Part shown: positions 24,080 through 39,102 of the stretch, piece after piece
How positions within the stretch are numbered: the first letter of the stretch is position 1
How the letters are laid out: each line of letters starts with the position of its first letter
Assembly: GCF_020536995.1 (NCBI RefSeq)
Contig: NC_068357.1
Coordinates: 147,395,751 to 147,459,750, forward strand
Direction of reading: 5' to 3'
DNA length: 64,000 bases
Source: Dreissena polymorpha
Taxonomy: Eukaryota; Mollusca; Bivalvia; Myida; Dreissenidae
The notes under the pieces: model-generated
The model's input: only the letters and a program-made list of their open reading frames with translations
What the model was told of the DNA's origin: nothing
The model's database searches: none
Position numbers and translations under genes: made by a program

Positions 24080-24890
24080 TCATCTGTCCTTTCTTAATGT
24101 TGTTTCAAAGGTGTCTAAATTAACGTGGTTTGTCCAATAGCACGGTCCTCCCCTTTCTTTTCTTAAAATTTTATTATATGTCCACATTTAATGTAGTTTC
24201 CAAAGTGTCTGATTTTACGTGGTTCTGTCCAATATAATGCGCTCCCCATTTCTTAAAGTTGTATTATCTGTCCACATTTAATGTAGTTTCCAAAGTGTCT
24301 GATTTTACGTGGTTTTGTCCAATATAATGCGCTCCCCATTTTATGAAGATTCATCATCTGTCAATTCATAAGGTTGTTTCCAATTAGTCTGAATTAACGT
24401 GGTTCTGTCCAATTTACGCGCTACCCATTACGAGGCAATGACTAATTTGTCCTAATTGTTTACTAACATATACGTAATATGTATTTAAAGGTGTCCTAGT
24501 TTACGAGTTTCTGTTTTATATAACGCGCTTCTTATATATTAAAGATTCGTCATCTGTCCATACTTAATGTTGTTTCCAAGGAGTCTGAATTTTAGTGGTT
24601 CTGTCCAAATACGCTCCACGTTTGTTTGAAAATTCAACACCTGTCCATACTTAATGTTGTTTCCAATATGTCTGAATTAATGTGGTTCTGACCAGTATAA
24701 TACGCTCCCCATTTCTTGAAGATTCATTCATTGTCAATACAGTATGTGGTTTCCAATTTTTCTGAATTTATGTTGTTCTGTCCTTTACAACGCGCTCCCC
24801 ATTTCTTTAAGGCCAATAATCTGTCCATAGTTAATATGGTTGGCCCAAGGTGTCTGAAATTATGTGGTTGTGTCCGATTTAACGGAAAGC
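24080..24890 (+). repeat. Diverged second array of the 89-bp satellite
   Basis: Nine or so degenerate copies ('tttccaaagtgtctgatttt', 'gtggttctgtccaatataat', 'gcgctccccatttc') share the unit of the 19-22.5 kb array but drift more and lack the tidy higher-order order. Confidence 0.8.
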
Positions 24891-25039
24891 GGTTATTATA
24901 GAATAAATTTCAAGGTCTAATCTAATCCCAGATGTAGATGATTTTGATGGTTCATCTGTGTTGATGATGGTAAAAGTTTAACTGTGAAAGTAAAATTTAC
25001 TTAACATTTTTTACATGCGTGTTGGCCAATTGGTAAGTC

Positions 25040-25200
25040 AATTGACGAGTGATGAGTTTATTGCAAAACGCGTTTATTGTTAAACGGGTTTATTGCAAAA
25101 AGCGTAGTTATAAAAATATCAAATTGCAATAAGACACTCCAACCCGTTTTGCAATAAATTTATTGCAAAACGGGTTTATTGCACAACGGGTTGTTACACC
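25040..25200. repeat. Palindromic 'attgcaaaacggg' repeat
   Basis: Inverted TTTATTGCAAAACGGGTT / AACCCGTTTTGCAATAAA motifs are separated by about 40 bases. This is a small relative of the 34.7-38.9 kb satellite, placed directly upstream of lectin copy 2. Confidence 0.85.
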
Positions 25201-25270
25201 GCTAATATAAACCCGCCAAGTAATGACGCGGTTAAATTGACACTCACTTCCATGCTATTTATGTTTAAAG

Positions 25271-26861
<1,591 letters not shown>

Positions 26862-27890
26862 TAAGTTTTATAACGAGCGTTTGTGATTTGCATATAACTA
26901 TTAAAACAAGTTCACGTCTAAAAGGTATAATTTATCCTATTTCTGTTTATATTTGGAATAATCAATTGACTAATATGGTTAAACTCGCGGCAAGCGCGAC
27001 AAAAACTTCGAGCCTTAGAAACTCCGAGCCAAACGTTTCCTTGTTGTTTTTTGTTTATGTATTCAACACTTTTAAACGTATCCATGCTGCTGAAACACCT
27101 TTCTTCTAACTTTATTTCGAATACATAATACACAAAGGTGTGTTAAGTGTTACATTATTTTTTATATATATAACCCATCACTTAAAAGGGCTATTCATAT
27201 GTTTATTTAGTCAATGGCAAATAAAACACGCAACTAAGTCATATTTATAAACAAGCAAAAGAATGTCAAAAGCAAATTTACTTTTTTAACAATTAAACAA
27301 TTGATCAACTCAATGAATATATGATGCTTTTGCATTAAGGAACAGAATCATGATATTCGGAATTTTCAATGATATCTGTATATTTGAAAACAGACGCCGA
27401 ATTTGTCAATTCCTTCGAGCTAACTTTGTATCCGTTTTGTTCACACACCTCTAAAAAATATAGATCGAAATATCGATCATTAAAAAGAATTCGAGCCAGC
27501 AGGAAATACGAGCCTAAAGAGTACGAGCCATCGGGAATTGATTGTATTCCGCTTTGTTTAAAACATGCCTTGCTAAAAGTTCATAAAATGACCTTATTGA
27601 AAAGTTGACAAAGAATATACCACATTTGTAATGTGATTGTACTGAAGCTATACAACTGAAACATCCCACATGCGTTTGTTCAAATAGTGTGAGGTCTCAA
27701 GTGAAGAATTATGCCAATTGTTTTACTTTCATGCTAAAGGGACATATAGACGGTATTTCTCATGAATATGGATACATATTAATGTTAAGCACATATTCTC
27801 TTTTAACACATGTATAGCAAGTAAGTAACAATACAGCATTACTAAAACAAGTGTTCCGCGGATCGGAAACATATGCCCCCAAGCAGGGCT
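26862..27890 (+). other. 3' flank of copy 2, shared with copies 1 and 3
   Basis: It aligns with the copy 1 flank but has no foldback MITE at about 27195, providing the empty site. No gene is seen. Confidence 0.6.
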
Positions 27891-28570
27891 TTGACCTAGT
27901 GACCCCAATTTTAAAAGGGACCATCTACTGTCCAAGGCCAATTCACATGTGGAGTATCAGGCCAATCGGTAAATCAGTTGACAGGTTATTAATGGGAAAC
28001 GATTTCACACTAAGTGTGTAACAGTGACATTGACCTTTGACCTAGTGACCCAAATTTCAATAGGGGTCATCTACTGTCCAAGGCAAATTCACATGTGAAG
28101 TATCAAGCCAATCGGTCAATTCGTTAACGAGTTATTGATCGGAAACGATTTTCATACTAAGTGTGATAGTGACTTTGACCTTTGACCTAGTGATCACAAT
28201 TTCAATAGGGATCATCTAATGTCCAAGGCATATATCAAGCCAAGCGGTCAATTCGTTGACGAGTTATTCATCGGAAACTATCTTCACACTTAGTTTGATA
28301 TTGACCTTGACTTTTGACCTAGAGACAGCAATTCCAATAGGGGCCACATACTGTCCAAGAGCAATGAACATGTGAAGTATAAAGCCAATCGGTCAATTCG
28401 TTGACAACTTATTGATTGGAAACGAGTCTCACACTTAGTATGATTGTGACCTTAACCTTTGACCTAGTGACCTAAATTTCAAAAGGGGTCATATACTGTC
28501 CAAGACCAATGCACATGTGAAGTTTCAAGCCAATCGGTCTATAAGTTGACGAGTTATTAATCAGTAATGC
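27890..28570 (+). repeat. 145-bp 'gacctttgac' tandem array after copy 2
   Basis: About five copies of the unit described at 18.6 kb, preceded by 'gttccgcgg..cggaaacata', the left end of the element seen complete at 54.2 kb. Confidence 0.9.
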
Positions 28571-28573
28571 CAT

Positions 28574-28670
28574 GATTTCATTGCAAAACGGCTTGGAGTT
28601 TCTTATTGCAATTTGAAGTTTGTATAACAACCTGTTTTGCAATAAACCCGTTTTGCAATAAAATCATCAC
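28574..28670. repeat. Palindromic 'attgcaaaacgg' repeat
   Basis: One inverted pair of the ttgcaaaacgg / ccgttttgcaa type, immediately after the 145-bp array, as also seen at 25.0 kb and 34.7 kb. Confidence 0.75.
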
Positions 28671-28689
28671 ACATGTATTATTAAATTCA

Positions 28690-31600
28690 AATGGATTGGA
28701 AACCAGGCCCGTACCCAGGCCCAGCTGGCTGTTGAGTAAGGATTGTTTTCTTCAATTTTTTCTCGCACTGACTAAAGTATTAAACAAATAATTTTACGAT
28801 GAACGAATTCTGACCGACACTCATAGTTGTTATATGGATAATGGCTTTACCTATTACTCACTTTCGAAAAGTATGTTTCTCGCAATAAGCTGAAAGGCTT
28901 TGCCCCAGTTTGAGCGTAAGCAAAGTTACCTCTATCTGGCTCGAATGATAAAGGCTTAACATTTCCGAAAATACTAGAAGTCGCGTCACAAATGTGGAGT
29001 CGCTGTAACGAAACATTTAACATGACTTGGCCTACCGAGATACGCACGAGATACTTAACAACTACACACACACATCACCGCATCGGAACGGTTGGTGCAT
29101 AGCATTTGCGCTTTAAAACGGTTTTAAGGAGTTACCATCCTACAATATGTTGATAAAATGATGATGAAGCATTAACTTGATTTGTGTGAAATCACAAGAA
29201 AAATAATGTGTGTTCAAATAGTTGTTCAGTTGTTAACCTCACTAGCGTGGCTTGAACTAAGACTTCGCTATAGAGAGTCAAAACTTTGTTATGCTTTTCT
29301 TCAATAGTAATTAATATATATCGTTAAACAGCTATAATTAAATAAAAAAATCATCATTCTTTGACCGTCATGTATGATTGTAACTTTTTTAAGTTTGATA
29401 TCATAAAACTTTGTCGCAGACCATAATTAACTCAACACGAAGAATAAATGGGAGTGTGCATTCTTTCAGTGCGCTACATACATGTACTTTGACGACATAA
29501 GCTGTTACTTTAATAAGGCGAGCCGATCACCTTTGTGTATGCCTAATCTCGTCCAAGTATATGTGTGAAGTGAACAGACAGAATTAAGTCTCAAATTACC
29601 ACTTAATGTCATGCTAGTTTGAATTAATTTTACCATCCTTTTATTAGGAGGGCTTCGAATGTCGAAACGCAACAAATATACAACTTGAAATATAAAGATG
29701 ATTTATGTATATTTTCTCTCATGAAAATTTTATTTGATTTCCATGAGTTGTCATAGAAAACCAACGTTCACGAGCGGAAGAAATTTATAAATTCCTTTGT
29801 TATCTAATACTCGTGTACAGAGAATTTATAAAATGCGTGAAATTTGATTGAATGGCATAATTTTTTGTGTTTTTGACGTCATAAATATGAGTCATTTGAT
29901 CACAGAAATGACGCTCACTGCTGTTGTGGAAAAATCTCCCCTTCGTTGTCGCATTCATTCAACTATTTGATTTGTTTCTTGAATTTTTACAATTGTTTAA
30001 AGAATCGTATTTTACAATGCCGATAAACTAATTGAAATAATATTTCGAAATAATTAATAAATAGTTCAAAAACTTGAAACCAAGCCGCAGTGAAATGATC
30101 AAATTGTATATAAAAAAAAACCCACTCCAACTAGGGCACACCGGTTATTCGGATACATCGATATACGGATGGCATTTCGATAACATAGAAAAACAAATGC
30201 AAGTGTGAGAGGTAAAGTCAACAGATATTTTCAAATTTATATCATTTACATAAGTTTTTTTAGATGTGGGACATAGTATTGATAAATGGAACATCCTTTT
30301 GTTTTGTGGAGAAACTATTTCGAGAAAGAATTGAAAACAAATCACAATAAATAAGCATATCATTGGAAAACAGCATGAAATGGATGATCAGTATATCATT
30401 CAACAAATTAAATACACGCATTTAGATAAAATTGTAATAATTTTTTTTGTCATTCCCGCATGTAGAGTACTTAATGTTCTTTTAATACTGTTATTTTGAT
30501 AGTATTCGGATATGTTTGAACGAAGCTAGCGCATGTTTTGTATAGGTTTTAATGCATTATGTTAAAGACACGTTCATTCCCGACAAAGGACAACTCGAGG
30601 AAAGGATAACTTAGACTCACCAAATTTGACACTCGGTTAAAGAAGAATGTATGAAAATGTTCCATCTTTCAACATTTGAATTTCCTTACATACGTTAGTA
30701 AGCTACCCATTTAACAAGTTGTAATAGTAATAGACGTATTGGTATTTTATTTCGAGTTGTTAAAACATTCTTGATTTATATCTAAGTATTTTTATTTTGC
30801 TGAAATATTTACTGATCATCCAGTTCATGATGATTTTCGATGGATTTGTTTCCTTTTTTTCCATTAATTCCACCGTTATTTTGCAAATTTCTTTTTTTGC
30901 AATACGAAGAGCTTTACCATTTATTGGACAAATAATGCTCCATGTCTGTAAACTAAATGTATAACCGGGGTGTGGATTAAATGATCGCGATATTATTAGA
31001 AATTATTCTTCATGCATTCATCCCATAACATTTACTATGCAGTAACAAAGCGTATAACCATATTTGGAAATAACGATGGTAGAAATGCGTTTTCATGTGT
31101 GTTATTTAAATATATTAAGTTTAAACGTAATGGCAGAATATGTTCCTTTTAAGAAGACGAGAATCCGAGAACAAATTTGCTATAGTGTGTTCCACTGCCA
31201 TTAACTAACTATATTTGCAACTATGTTTACATAAAATTATGGTCGTCTGGTTGGTTGATTTCAAAATTATACGGGGATACTGGACATGTCATTGCATTTG
31301 CCATGTAGATTGACGCAAATATCAGTTCCTTAGTATCGTGTCATTGATGTAATTTGTACCAGTTTGAAAAAACAGATAACATGTAAACTTATTAATGCAC
31401 TTGACTGCATGAACTCACATTTTTGTAAACACATATTTAGAAATATATCTTGACTGTTTTGAAAAAAAATTCGTTAATACCCAATTTTATTAAAATAATA
31501 TTGAGTGGTGACTTCAGTTTCTCTCATTCAAATACGTCTAGATGTTTAATTATTGTTTTATTCTCTGATTTTATAATATTATGTTGTATATCAAATGCAA

Positions 31601-32555
31601 TATAATTTTGAGTGTGTGGTATATCAATTGCAATACAATTGTGAGTTTTTCAAAGTGGAGGCGACATGACTCTTTAAAAAACATAACGGCCTTATCTCGG
31701 CCCTGCTATGAGACGACAAGTTACAATCTTTTGACCTGAGCCTTTCAAAGTAAGGTCGAAGCTGGCGAAAAGAAGTGGCGAAAAGAAGCAATGGAATTCT
31801 TCCTTCTGCCTGGTATGTTACGTCCATACTAAATTTTAAAAAGAAATGTCTTATAAACAATTGACATAAAAATTGATATTGAGATTATAGCGATCGCTCT
31901 CAATCAATATAAATGGGAACCACGATGTTAAATCACTCGTCTACTCGGGAACGAAAAGTGTATGTGGTTTGCATAGGTAACTGCCAGGCATAAGTGTCGC
32001 GAGCTAACGATGTGACCGTTAAGGCTTCTTGACATTGAGGCATTGAAAAGTTCTCGTTGCTGATTGTCTGAACGAATAATACTATTCTTATACCGACAAA
32101 CAGCTTGTAAAATTGTTCACATCTGGGTTCAGTGTTTTAATAGTGGCTGATTTCAGCCCTATCGATCTTGCGTGTTGACAATCGCAAACAAAAAAAACAT
32201 AATAGAACGACAAATATAACCATTAAAGCGATAACAGGGCAACACATGGCATACTTTTCGCAGTATTGGCATGCCGGTGGGTATGTTTGTCGTTCGTTTT
32301 TATTTTTATCACATGCCTTACCCTGTTTCCCATGTAATATAGCCATTACGAATATTTTTATCTTTTACATATGTAATATACTTTTTAAGGGTTTTCATTG
32401 GCTTAGTTTTCGTTCGATTGACCAATCGCATTTTGTTATTTTGCTGAAATGACGTTGCAACGTTAAATGACGTCACGAAATGTAAACAACATTTGGGATT
32501 TATGATTATGTTTGCGTAAATATTTATTTAATTTGCTCATTTAAAAGCATGTGAT
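28690..32555. other. Featureless AT-rich stretch
   Basis: I see no splice-bounded coding exon, RNA gene or repeat that I can support. Short frames (for example 28847-29071, 31624-31860 and 32168-32452) have no motifs. It is the longest apparently unique segment of the window. Confidence 0.4.
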
Positions 32556-32559
32556 AACA

Positions 32560-32712
32560 AAGATCTTACACTCGTTGTCATTTCATACCATATTTTATTA
32601 AACTCGTCCAGGAAATTCGTTAGTAAGCTCGCAACAGGCTCGCTCATTAACACAATTCCTGAACTCGTTTAATAAAATATGGTATGATATGACAACTCGT
32701 GCCAGATCCTAT
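32560..32712. mobile_element. Near-perfect palindromic foldback element
   Basis: An arm with 'cataccatattttattaaac' is mirrored by 'gtttaataaaatatggtatg'. Matching continues inward through 'ccaggaaatt'/'aattcctg' and outward to GATCT. The whole 150-base unit folds into one hairpin. It is most likely a small MITE; no target duplication is clear. Confidence 0.7.
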
Positions 32713-32849
32713 ATGTGTGTTGGAAACTTTCCCCTTATCCGTGAACACGTCATATCGTTTAAGCAGAAAAAAAAGAAATGATAAGTTCTTTCGTGCACTA
32801 TTTTTGTATGAATGTCTTGTGAATATTCATGCTTTTAAATTTAGTTTAA

Positions 32850-33036
32850 ACCTATTTATTTAAGCTCAATTGTATCGATAGTCTCAGGCGTTATGAAACG
32901 CTCTCGAGACCATTTCCTGGGCTTCCTACAAGTACTTGGTGTCTTAGGGGAAGATCTAAATAACTCTCCCCGATTAGGGATCGAACTCGTGACCTCCCGA
33001 TTTGCTAGGCGGACACCTTATCCATTACGCCACGGC
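32850..33036 (-). mobile_element. tRNA-derived SINE
   Basis: On the minus strand the head from 33036 reads GCCGTGGCGTAATGGATAAG (A-box-like) and then GAGTTCGATCCC (B box), in tRNA spacing. A non-tRNA body follows with a small inverted motif around 'cgctctcgagac' and an AAATAAATA tail near 32860. It would be transcribed by RNA polymerase III and mobilised by a LINE. The family is not identified. Confidence 0.65.
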
Positions 33037-33395
33037 AAAATCATCGGTTATGTTGTTCTCGTGTTGTCGGAAGAATCAGATCCTTACCTTATGGTTTCCG
33101 CTGGGAATCCACATCATAATGCTACGCGTAAATTAAAATACGTAAAATAAAAATAAATTGTTAAAATTAATAAAACTCGATCTCCAGCTTTTTATATATT
33201 TTATATTGAAATACATGAATGCATGTGAAGTCACTTGTTGTTCGTAATCCATACCCGTATCCAAACTCACATGCGCTAACGCAACCTACATGAGGAGCTC
33301 GTGTAAAGATCACCGCGCTATCTGGTAGGCAGCCAAATAGCTTTTTTCATTTGAATATTCGAATGGTATCCGATTTTTGTTGTTGATTCTTAAAG

Positions 33396-33539
33396 GCCTT
33401 CTTGTGCTCGTCGTGAGGTACGTCATTGGCGACAGCTGCGTAGAACAAAACCCGTTCGGTTGCCAGTCAAACCACCCAGCTATATGCCGAGACGAGTTGT
33501 TGGCAACGCTAATGTGTCCAGTAACATGCAAAAAATGTC
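33396..33539 (+). CDS. Isolated ShK-module exon (lectin family)
   Basis: A phase-1/phase-1 exon bounded by CTTAAAG and GTAAGTAA. It encodes LLVLVVRYVIGDSC and then an ShK module with cysteines in FGCQ, AICRDE, LMCPVTC and KKC. It parallels the 14721-14876 exon in length, phase and hydrophobic lead, but differs strongly in sequence, so it is an old paralogue. No frame break is seen. It may be the first module of the gene ending in lectin copy 3, or stand in another transcript. Confidence 0.7.
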
Positions 33540-34528
33540 GTAAGTAACGCAGCTTTAGACGTAGATCGTTAAATCATTGCCTAATTTAAATGCTCTGTTA
33601 TTCAGTTTTGCTAAAAGACGTCTTTTTATGAACGCTGGATACAATTTTTAGTTTTACAAATATAAAAAGGTGCCCAATTGGTGCACTTTAACTGGGCGTG
33701 GAAAATTCAGTAGTAGCAGAACAATCGTCAAGAATGAAACGTGCATATTGGCGATAACGGGACTGTCAGATAATGCAAGTTTAAATGTTTCAAAACTATC
33801 AAACGGTAGTGCTTAAGGAAACAATCTAGGTGCGTGCAGACAAACACAATTGTAAAACAGCAAGTGTGGGCAATCAAACCCGAGTTTTGCATCTTATCAA
33901 TCACTTGAACATCTCGTTGCGACCTCCGCGCAGACATTTGACTTGAACCAGCAATGTTGTATCCATTCTCTGCCTGCATAACCAACCACGTGATGATAGC
34001 CTAGCCACGTGGTACAATAACTTTACCGTTGTCATTTTCCCTTTTTTAAATTAAGGTAATACATTTTTTTATTATGAGTCTTAAAGTGTACTCTATGTTT
34101 TAAATATAAAAGAAAATGATACTACTTTTCAAAATGTAATACTTAAACAAAAACAAAAATCCTATCAAATCTGGTATGATTTTCTTGTGAAAGCAGAGAT
34201 TGTCTGTGAGAGCAAGGAACGACGACTCTGCATGAAGATTGATCTCGTTGAGCATATCTATGCAAAACGAGTTAACGTAGAGTAAATATTATATTTTAAA
34301 ACCGCCGTTATCTTGTCATGAGACTCGTGAAACGGCTGTATTAAGTCAAATTATTTCTCGTTTTGTTCATTAAGAACATAACTTGTTCACGCATGCACTT
34401 AAATCATATGTGTAACGTCAATTGATACGCATGCGTCGAATAAACCAACTTCAATAATGATGTAAATGTTTTTAATGGAATCGATTAACCCTATTGTTTA
34501 TACTTCGGTCATATGTTTTTTCCAACAG

Positions 34529-34640
34529 CGACCGCTGCGACAACCACACCAACTCCTACAACTGCTATGTTTCGGATTCTGTTTCAGCATCGTCACGTTA
34601 CAAAAATAAAAAATAAATTTAAAGGATTTAAAACCATAAG
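34529..34640 (+). pseudogene. Thr/Pro linker exon remnant
   Basis: After a good acceptor (TTTTTTCCAACAG) the phase-1 frame reads TAATTTPTPTTA, like the start of the lectin exons (TTTTTPTPTCD). The similarity ends there: no lectin sequence or donor follows, and the frame reaches a stop at about 34640, with satellite DNA beginning at about 34690. It is probably a truncated lectin exon. Confidence 0.5.
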
Positions 34641-34689
34641 ATAATATTGTATCAAGAATACGAGTTTAAGAATTTTTCAAGAATGATGA

Positions 34690-37600
34690 GTTTATTGCAA
34701 AACGCGTTTATTGCAAAACTGGTTTATTGCAAAAAGGGTAGTTTTACAAATATCAAATTGCAATAAAACACTGCAACCAGTTTTGCAATAAAATTATTGC
34801 ATTTTGGGGTTTTCTTCCAATGTTTTGTATTTGTTGGTCTTATCTTACGTGTCTGTCTCATTTTGAAAATAAAAATACTTATGTACGACTTCTGACACTT
34901 TCCTTTCAAAGTTTCCAATGAATTGGCATCAATAAGTGAATGTGTGATGAATTTATTGTAAAACGGGTTGTTCTAAAACTGCTCATTACAATCAAACACT
35001 GCAACCCATTTTGCAATAAAATTACATTATGTATTGCATATCTGGGTTTTCTTCACGTAACTCCCAAATATTTTTAAAGTACTTTATGTGTGCATACTGT
35101 GATGTTATATCATATTTACCTTATAGAAGACCTTCAAATCTTCCTTTATACCGTTTGAAATTAATTTGAAACAATAAGTTATTTTGTGATGATTTTATTT
35201 CGAAACGGGCTATTACACAAAGATTATATTGCAACAAGACACTTCAACACGTTTTTCAATAAATTATTGCATTTCTGTGTTAACTTAGGTACTATACTGG
35301 TTGAAATCACTTTATACATTCTATATACATTTGGTGCTGTTTTATCGAATTTAATCTCGAAATTCATCACCTTCAATGCTTTTTAACTTTTAGTCGGAAC
35401 TCACAGTTTTCTCTTCATAAGTAAATTGCACATTTTGTTTTTTGTATATTACCAATCCAATGGAATTTATTAATATATGTGTGATAATTTTATTGCCCAA
35501 TAAATTTATTAGACAGGTGTCAAATTGCGATAAGACACTACAACCCATTTTGCAATAAAATAATTAAAAAACGGGTTTATTGCAAAACGGGTTGTTATAA
35601 AAGTATCAAATTGCAATAAAACACCCCAACCCGTTTTGCAATAAAACTTTGTATTTCTGGTTGTTCATCACTTTCGTATTAAATTGGTTAAAATCACTTT
35701 CTATACCAAAAGTTTGTTGTTGTATCACATTTCCTCGTGAAATTTATCACTTTCAATGTCTTTTATTTTTTGGTCGAATCTTACACCTCTGTTTTAAAAC
35801 AAAACCACACGTTTAAACGACATCTGAAACTTTCTTTTCAAAGTTCCCAATCAATTGGAATCAATTAGTACACGGGTGTTGAGTTATTCCAAACGAGTTT
35901 ATTGCAAAACGGGTTGTTTAAAAAAGTACATTTCAATAAGACACTGCAAACCGTTTTGCAATAAAATTATTGCATTTCTGAGTTTTCTCCGCTGAAGTAT
36001 GACATTGGTTGAGGTCACTTTCTATGTACATTATGTGCATATTTCATCACATTTACTCATGGAATTGGTCATTTTCATTGTATTTAAATTTTGGGTCGAA
36101 TCTTACACCTCTGTCTTAAAATATAGAAAATCCTTACAAACGACATTTGAAACTTCTTGTCAGCGTTTCCAATCAATTGGATTCAATTAGTTCATGTTTG
36201 ATGAGTTTATTGCAAAACGATTTTATTGCAAAACGGGTTGTTATAAAAATGCACGTTGCAATTAGACACTGCAACCTGGTTTGCAATACAATTATAGCAG
36301 TTACGGGTTTTCTTAAGTAGTTCCCAAAGTGGTAATAATCACTTTATATAAACATTCTGTGTTGTTTTATCATATTTTTCTTGTAGACGATATTTGAAAC
36401 TTCCTTTATACCGTTTCAAAATATATTAGTTCAAATAAATTTGAAACAATTAGTATATATGTGATGGTTTTATTGCGAAACGGTTTTTACCCAAAATTCA
36501 CATTGAATAAGACACTTTAAAAAGTTTATCAATACATCATTGCATTTCTGCGTTATATCAACTTAAGAACTAAATTGGTGAAATCACTTTTAATACATTT
36601 TCTGTGTTTTTTAATCGTATTCAGTCACGTAATTTGAACACCTTCAACGCCTTTAAATGTTTAGTCAAAACTCATAGATTTGTCTATTTTGTGATACAAT
36701 ATTATTAACAAACGACATATGAAACTTTATTTTAATGTTTCCAATCCATTTGAATTTATTTAAACGTATGTAATGATTTTATTGCAAAACGGGTTTATTG
36801 CAAAGCGGGTTGTTATGAAAATTTCAATTTGCAATAAGACACTCCAACCCGTTTTGCAATACAATTATTGCAAATCGGGTTAATTGCAAAACGGGTTGTT
36901 TTAAAAACATCAAATTGCAATAAGACACTTTAACCCGTTTGGCAATAAAATTATTGCATTTCTGGGTTTTCTTCAATTAAGAATTACATTGGTTGAATCA
37001 CTTTCTAGACCAATTCTGTGTTGTTGTATCCCATTTACTCATGAAATTGATCGCTTTAACTGCCTTTTATTTGTTGGTCGAATCTTACACCTCTGGCTTA
37101 TTTTGAAAAAAAATCCTTATAAACAACATTGGAGACTCTCTTCGAAAAGTTTCCAATCAATTGGAATCAAATAGTACATGTTTGATGAATTCGTGCAAAG
37201 CTAGTTTATTGCGAAACGGGCTGTTATTTCTTTTTTTTACATGGCATGACACTGCAACCCGTTTTGCAATAACATTATTGGCTTTCTGGGATAAATTCGC
37301 TTAATCATGAAAGTGTTAAGATCACTGTTTATATACATTCTGTGTTTGTTTATCACATTTACTCATGAAATTGGTCACTTTCAATGTCTGTGAATTTTTG
37401 TTTGAGTCTTACACCTCTGTCTTATTATATACAAATCCCTAAATACGATATTTGAATATTTCTTTTCAGCGTTTCAATTCAATTTGAATCAATAAGTTCA
37501 TGTGTAATGAGTTAATTGCAAAACGAGTTACTATAAAAAAAATGCACGTTACAATAAAACAATGCAACACATCTTGCAATAATACTATGCACTTCTGGGT

Positions 37601-38900
37601 ATTCTTCACTTAATTCCCAAATTGGTTAATATCACTTCATATATACATTCAGCCTTGTTTTATCATATTTACCTTAGAGACGACATTTGAAACTTCCTTT
37701 ATACCGTTTCAAATCAATATGAAACAATTAGTATATACAGTATAACCTGTCAATAAAGACCACTTTAGGGATTTGGTCGCTGTGGTCTTTGTTCACAGGT
37801 GGTCTTTATTCGCAAGGTCGATTGAAACTTTGCAAAATATGCTAGTAGGATTTTAACAGGTACCTTATCTATATATGTGCTCTATTGCTTAAATGGTTGA
37901 ATACTAATGCATGTATAATGTCATAAAGGATTAAAAACACAGTTTTGATTATATATTTATTATTTCAATTTCCTTATAATTTTATTACTTATTTCATTAA
38001 TCATATCATGTATAAATAACTATTGACATACATGAATATGTACTTGAACTGACAAATCCGTATCGATAATCTTTTCACGTCTTATCACGGAGAAATTTAA
38101 GAATGGAATGAATATCAGAATGCATGTTTGTAATTGGCATTGTAATTGTAACGAAACCGTAAATTTCCTTAATTAGTTGATGAAAGCCCCAATCTTTTGT
38201 TTGATATTTTCAGCCATTAGTACATTCATCACATCTTGCAATAATACTATGCACTTCTGGGTATTCTTCACTTAATTCCGAAATTGCTGAATATCACTTC
38301 ATATATACATTCAGCCTTGTTTGATCATATTTACCAAAGAGACGACATTTGAAACGTCCTTTATACCGTTTCAAATCAATATGAAACAATTAGTATATAC
38401 ATGTATGTGATGATTTTATTTTCGAACGGGTTGTTACACGAAATTCACATTGCAATAAGACTTTTCAACGCGTTTTTCAATAAATTATCGCATTATTCCG
38501 TTATCTTAATTTTAGCACAAAATTGTTTGAAATCACTTTCGATACACATTCTGTGTTATTTTATCGTATTAAATCTCGAAATTCACCACCTTCCATGCAT
38601 TTTAATTTTAATTATAAACTCACAGTTTTGTCTATTTTTTAAAACAATTTTATATAAATACAACACTCAAAACGGGTTTATTGCAAAACGGGTTGTTATA
38701 TAATTTTCACATTGCAATGAGACACTCGAATCCGTTTTGCAAAAAAAATTCTTGCAAACAAATATGCGATGATTTTATTGCGAAACGGGTTTATAAAAGA
38801 ACGGGTGGTTGTAAACAGTCAACTTGCAATAAGACACTCCAAGCCGTTTTGCAATAAATTTATTGCAAAACGGGTTCATTGCACAACGGGTTGTTACACA
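34690..38900. repeat. Palindromic satellite, 240-330-bp units
   Basis: About a dozen units, each with TTTATTGCAAAACGGG-type motifs facing CCCGTTTTGCAATAAA across about 40 bases, then 'cttctgggttttcttcac', 'cattctgtgttgttttatca' and 'cgtttcaaatcaatttgaa'-like phrases. Unit length alternates because some carry an extra palindrome. It ends right at lectin copy 3. No genes are seen. Confidence 0.88.
37741..38228. mobile_element. Insertion in the palindromic satellite
   Basis: About 490 non-satellite bases separate two near-identical 170-base satellite pieces (37560-37740 and 38229-38400). The left end holds an inverted 'aataaagaccac'/'gtggtctttatt' motif of a kind common in dispersed DNA repeats. 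There is no coding frame, and its type is uncertain. Confidence 0.45.
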
Positions 38901-39102
38901 CCATCCACTACCAACACGTCGATAAGTAGGATATTTTCATAACATACCTTGACTTTTTGTATATTAACATTACACATTTTGGTTCTATAACATTCAGACA
39001 TAAAACGTAGCTAAATTTGACATGAAAACCAACAAAAAACAATGGTATGATTTTTTTAAACAATTTTTTTTTAACCTTTTGTAATAAATTATGATACTTC
39101 AG

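Noticed and set aside
29645-29690. Penelope-type 'cgaatgtcgaaacgcaac' patch
   Set aside because: Only a short resemblance; no CTGATGA box and no element sequence nearby.
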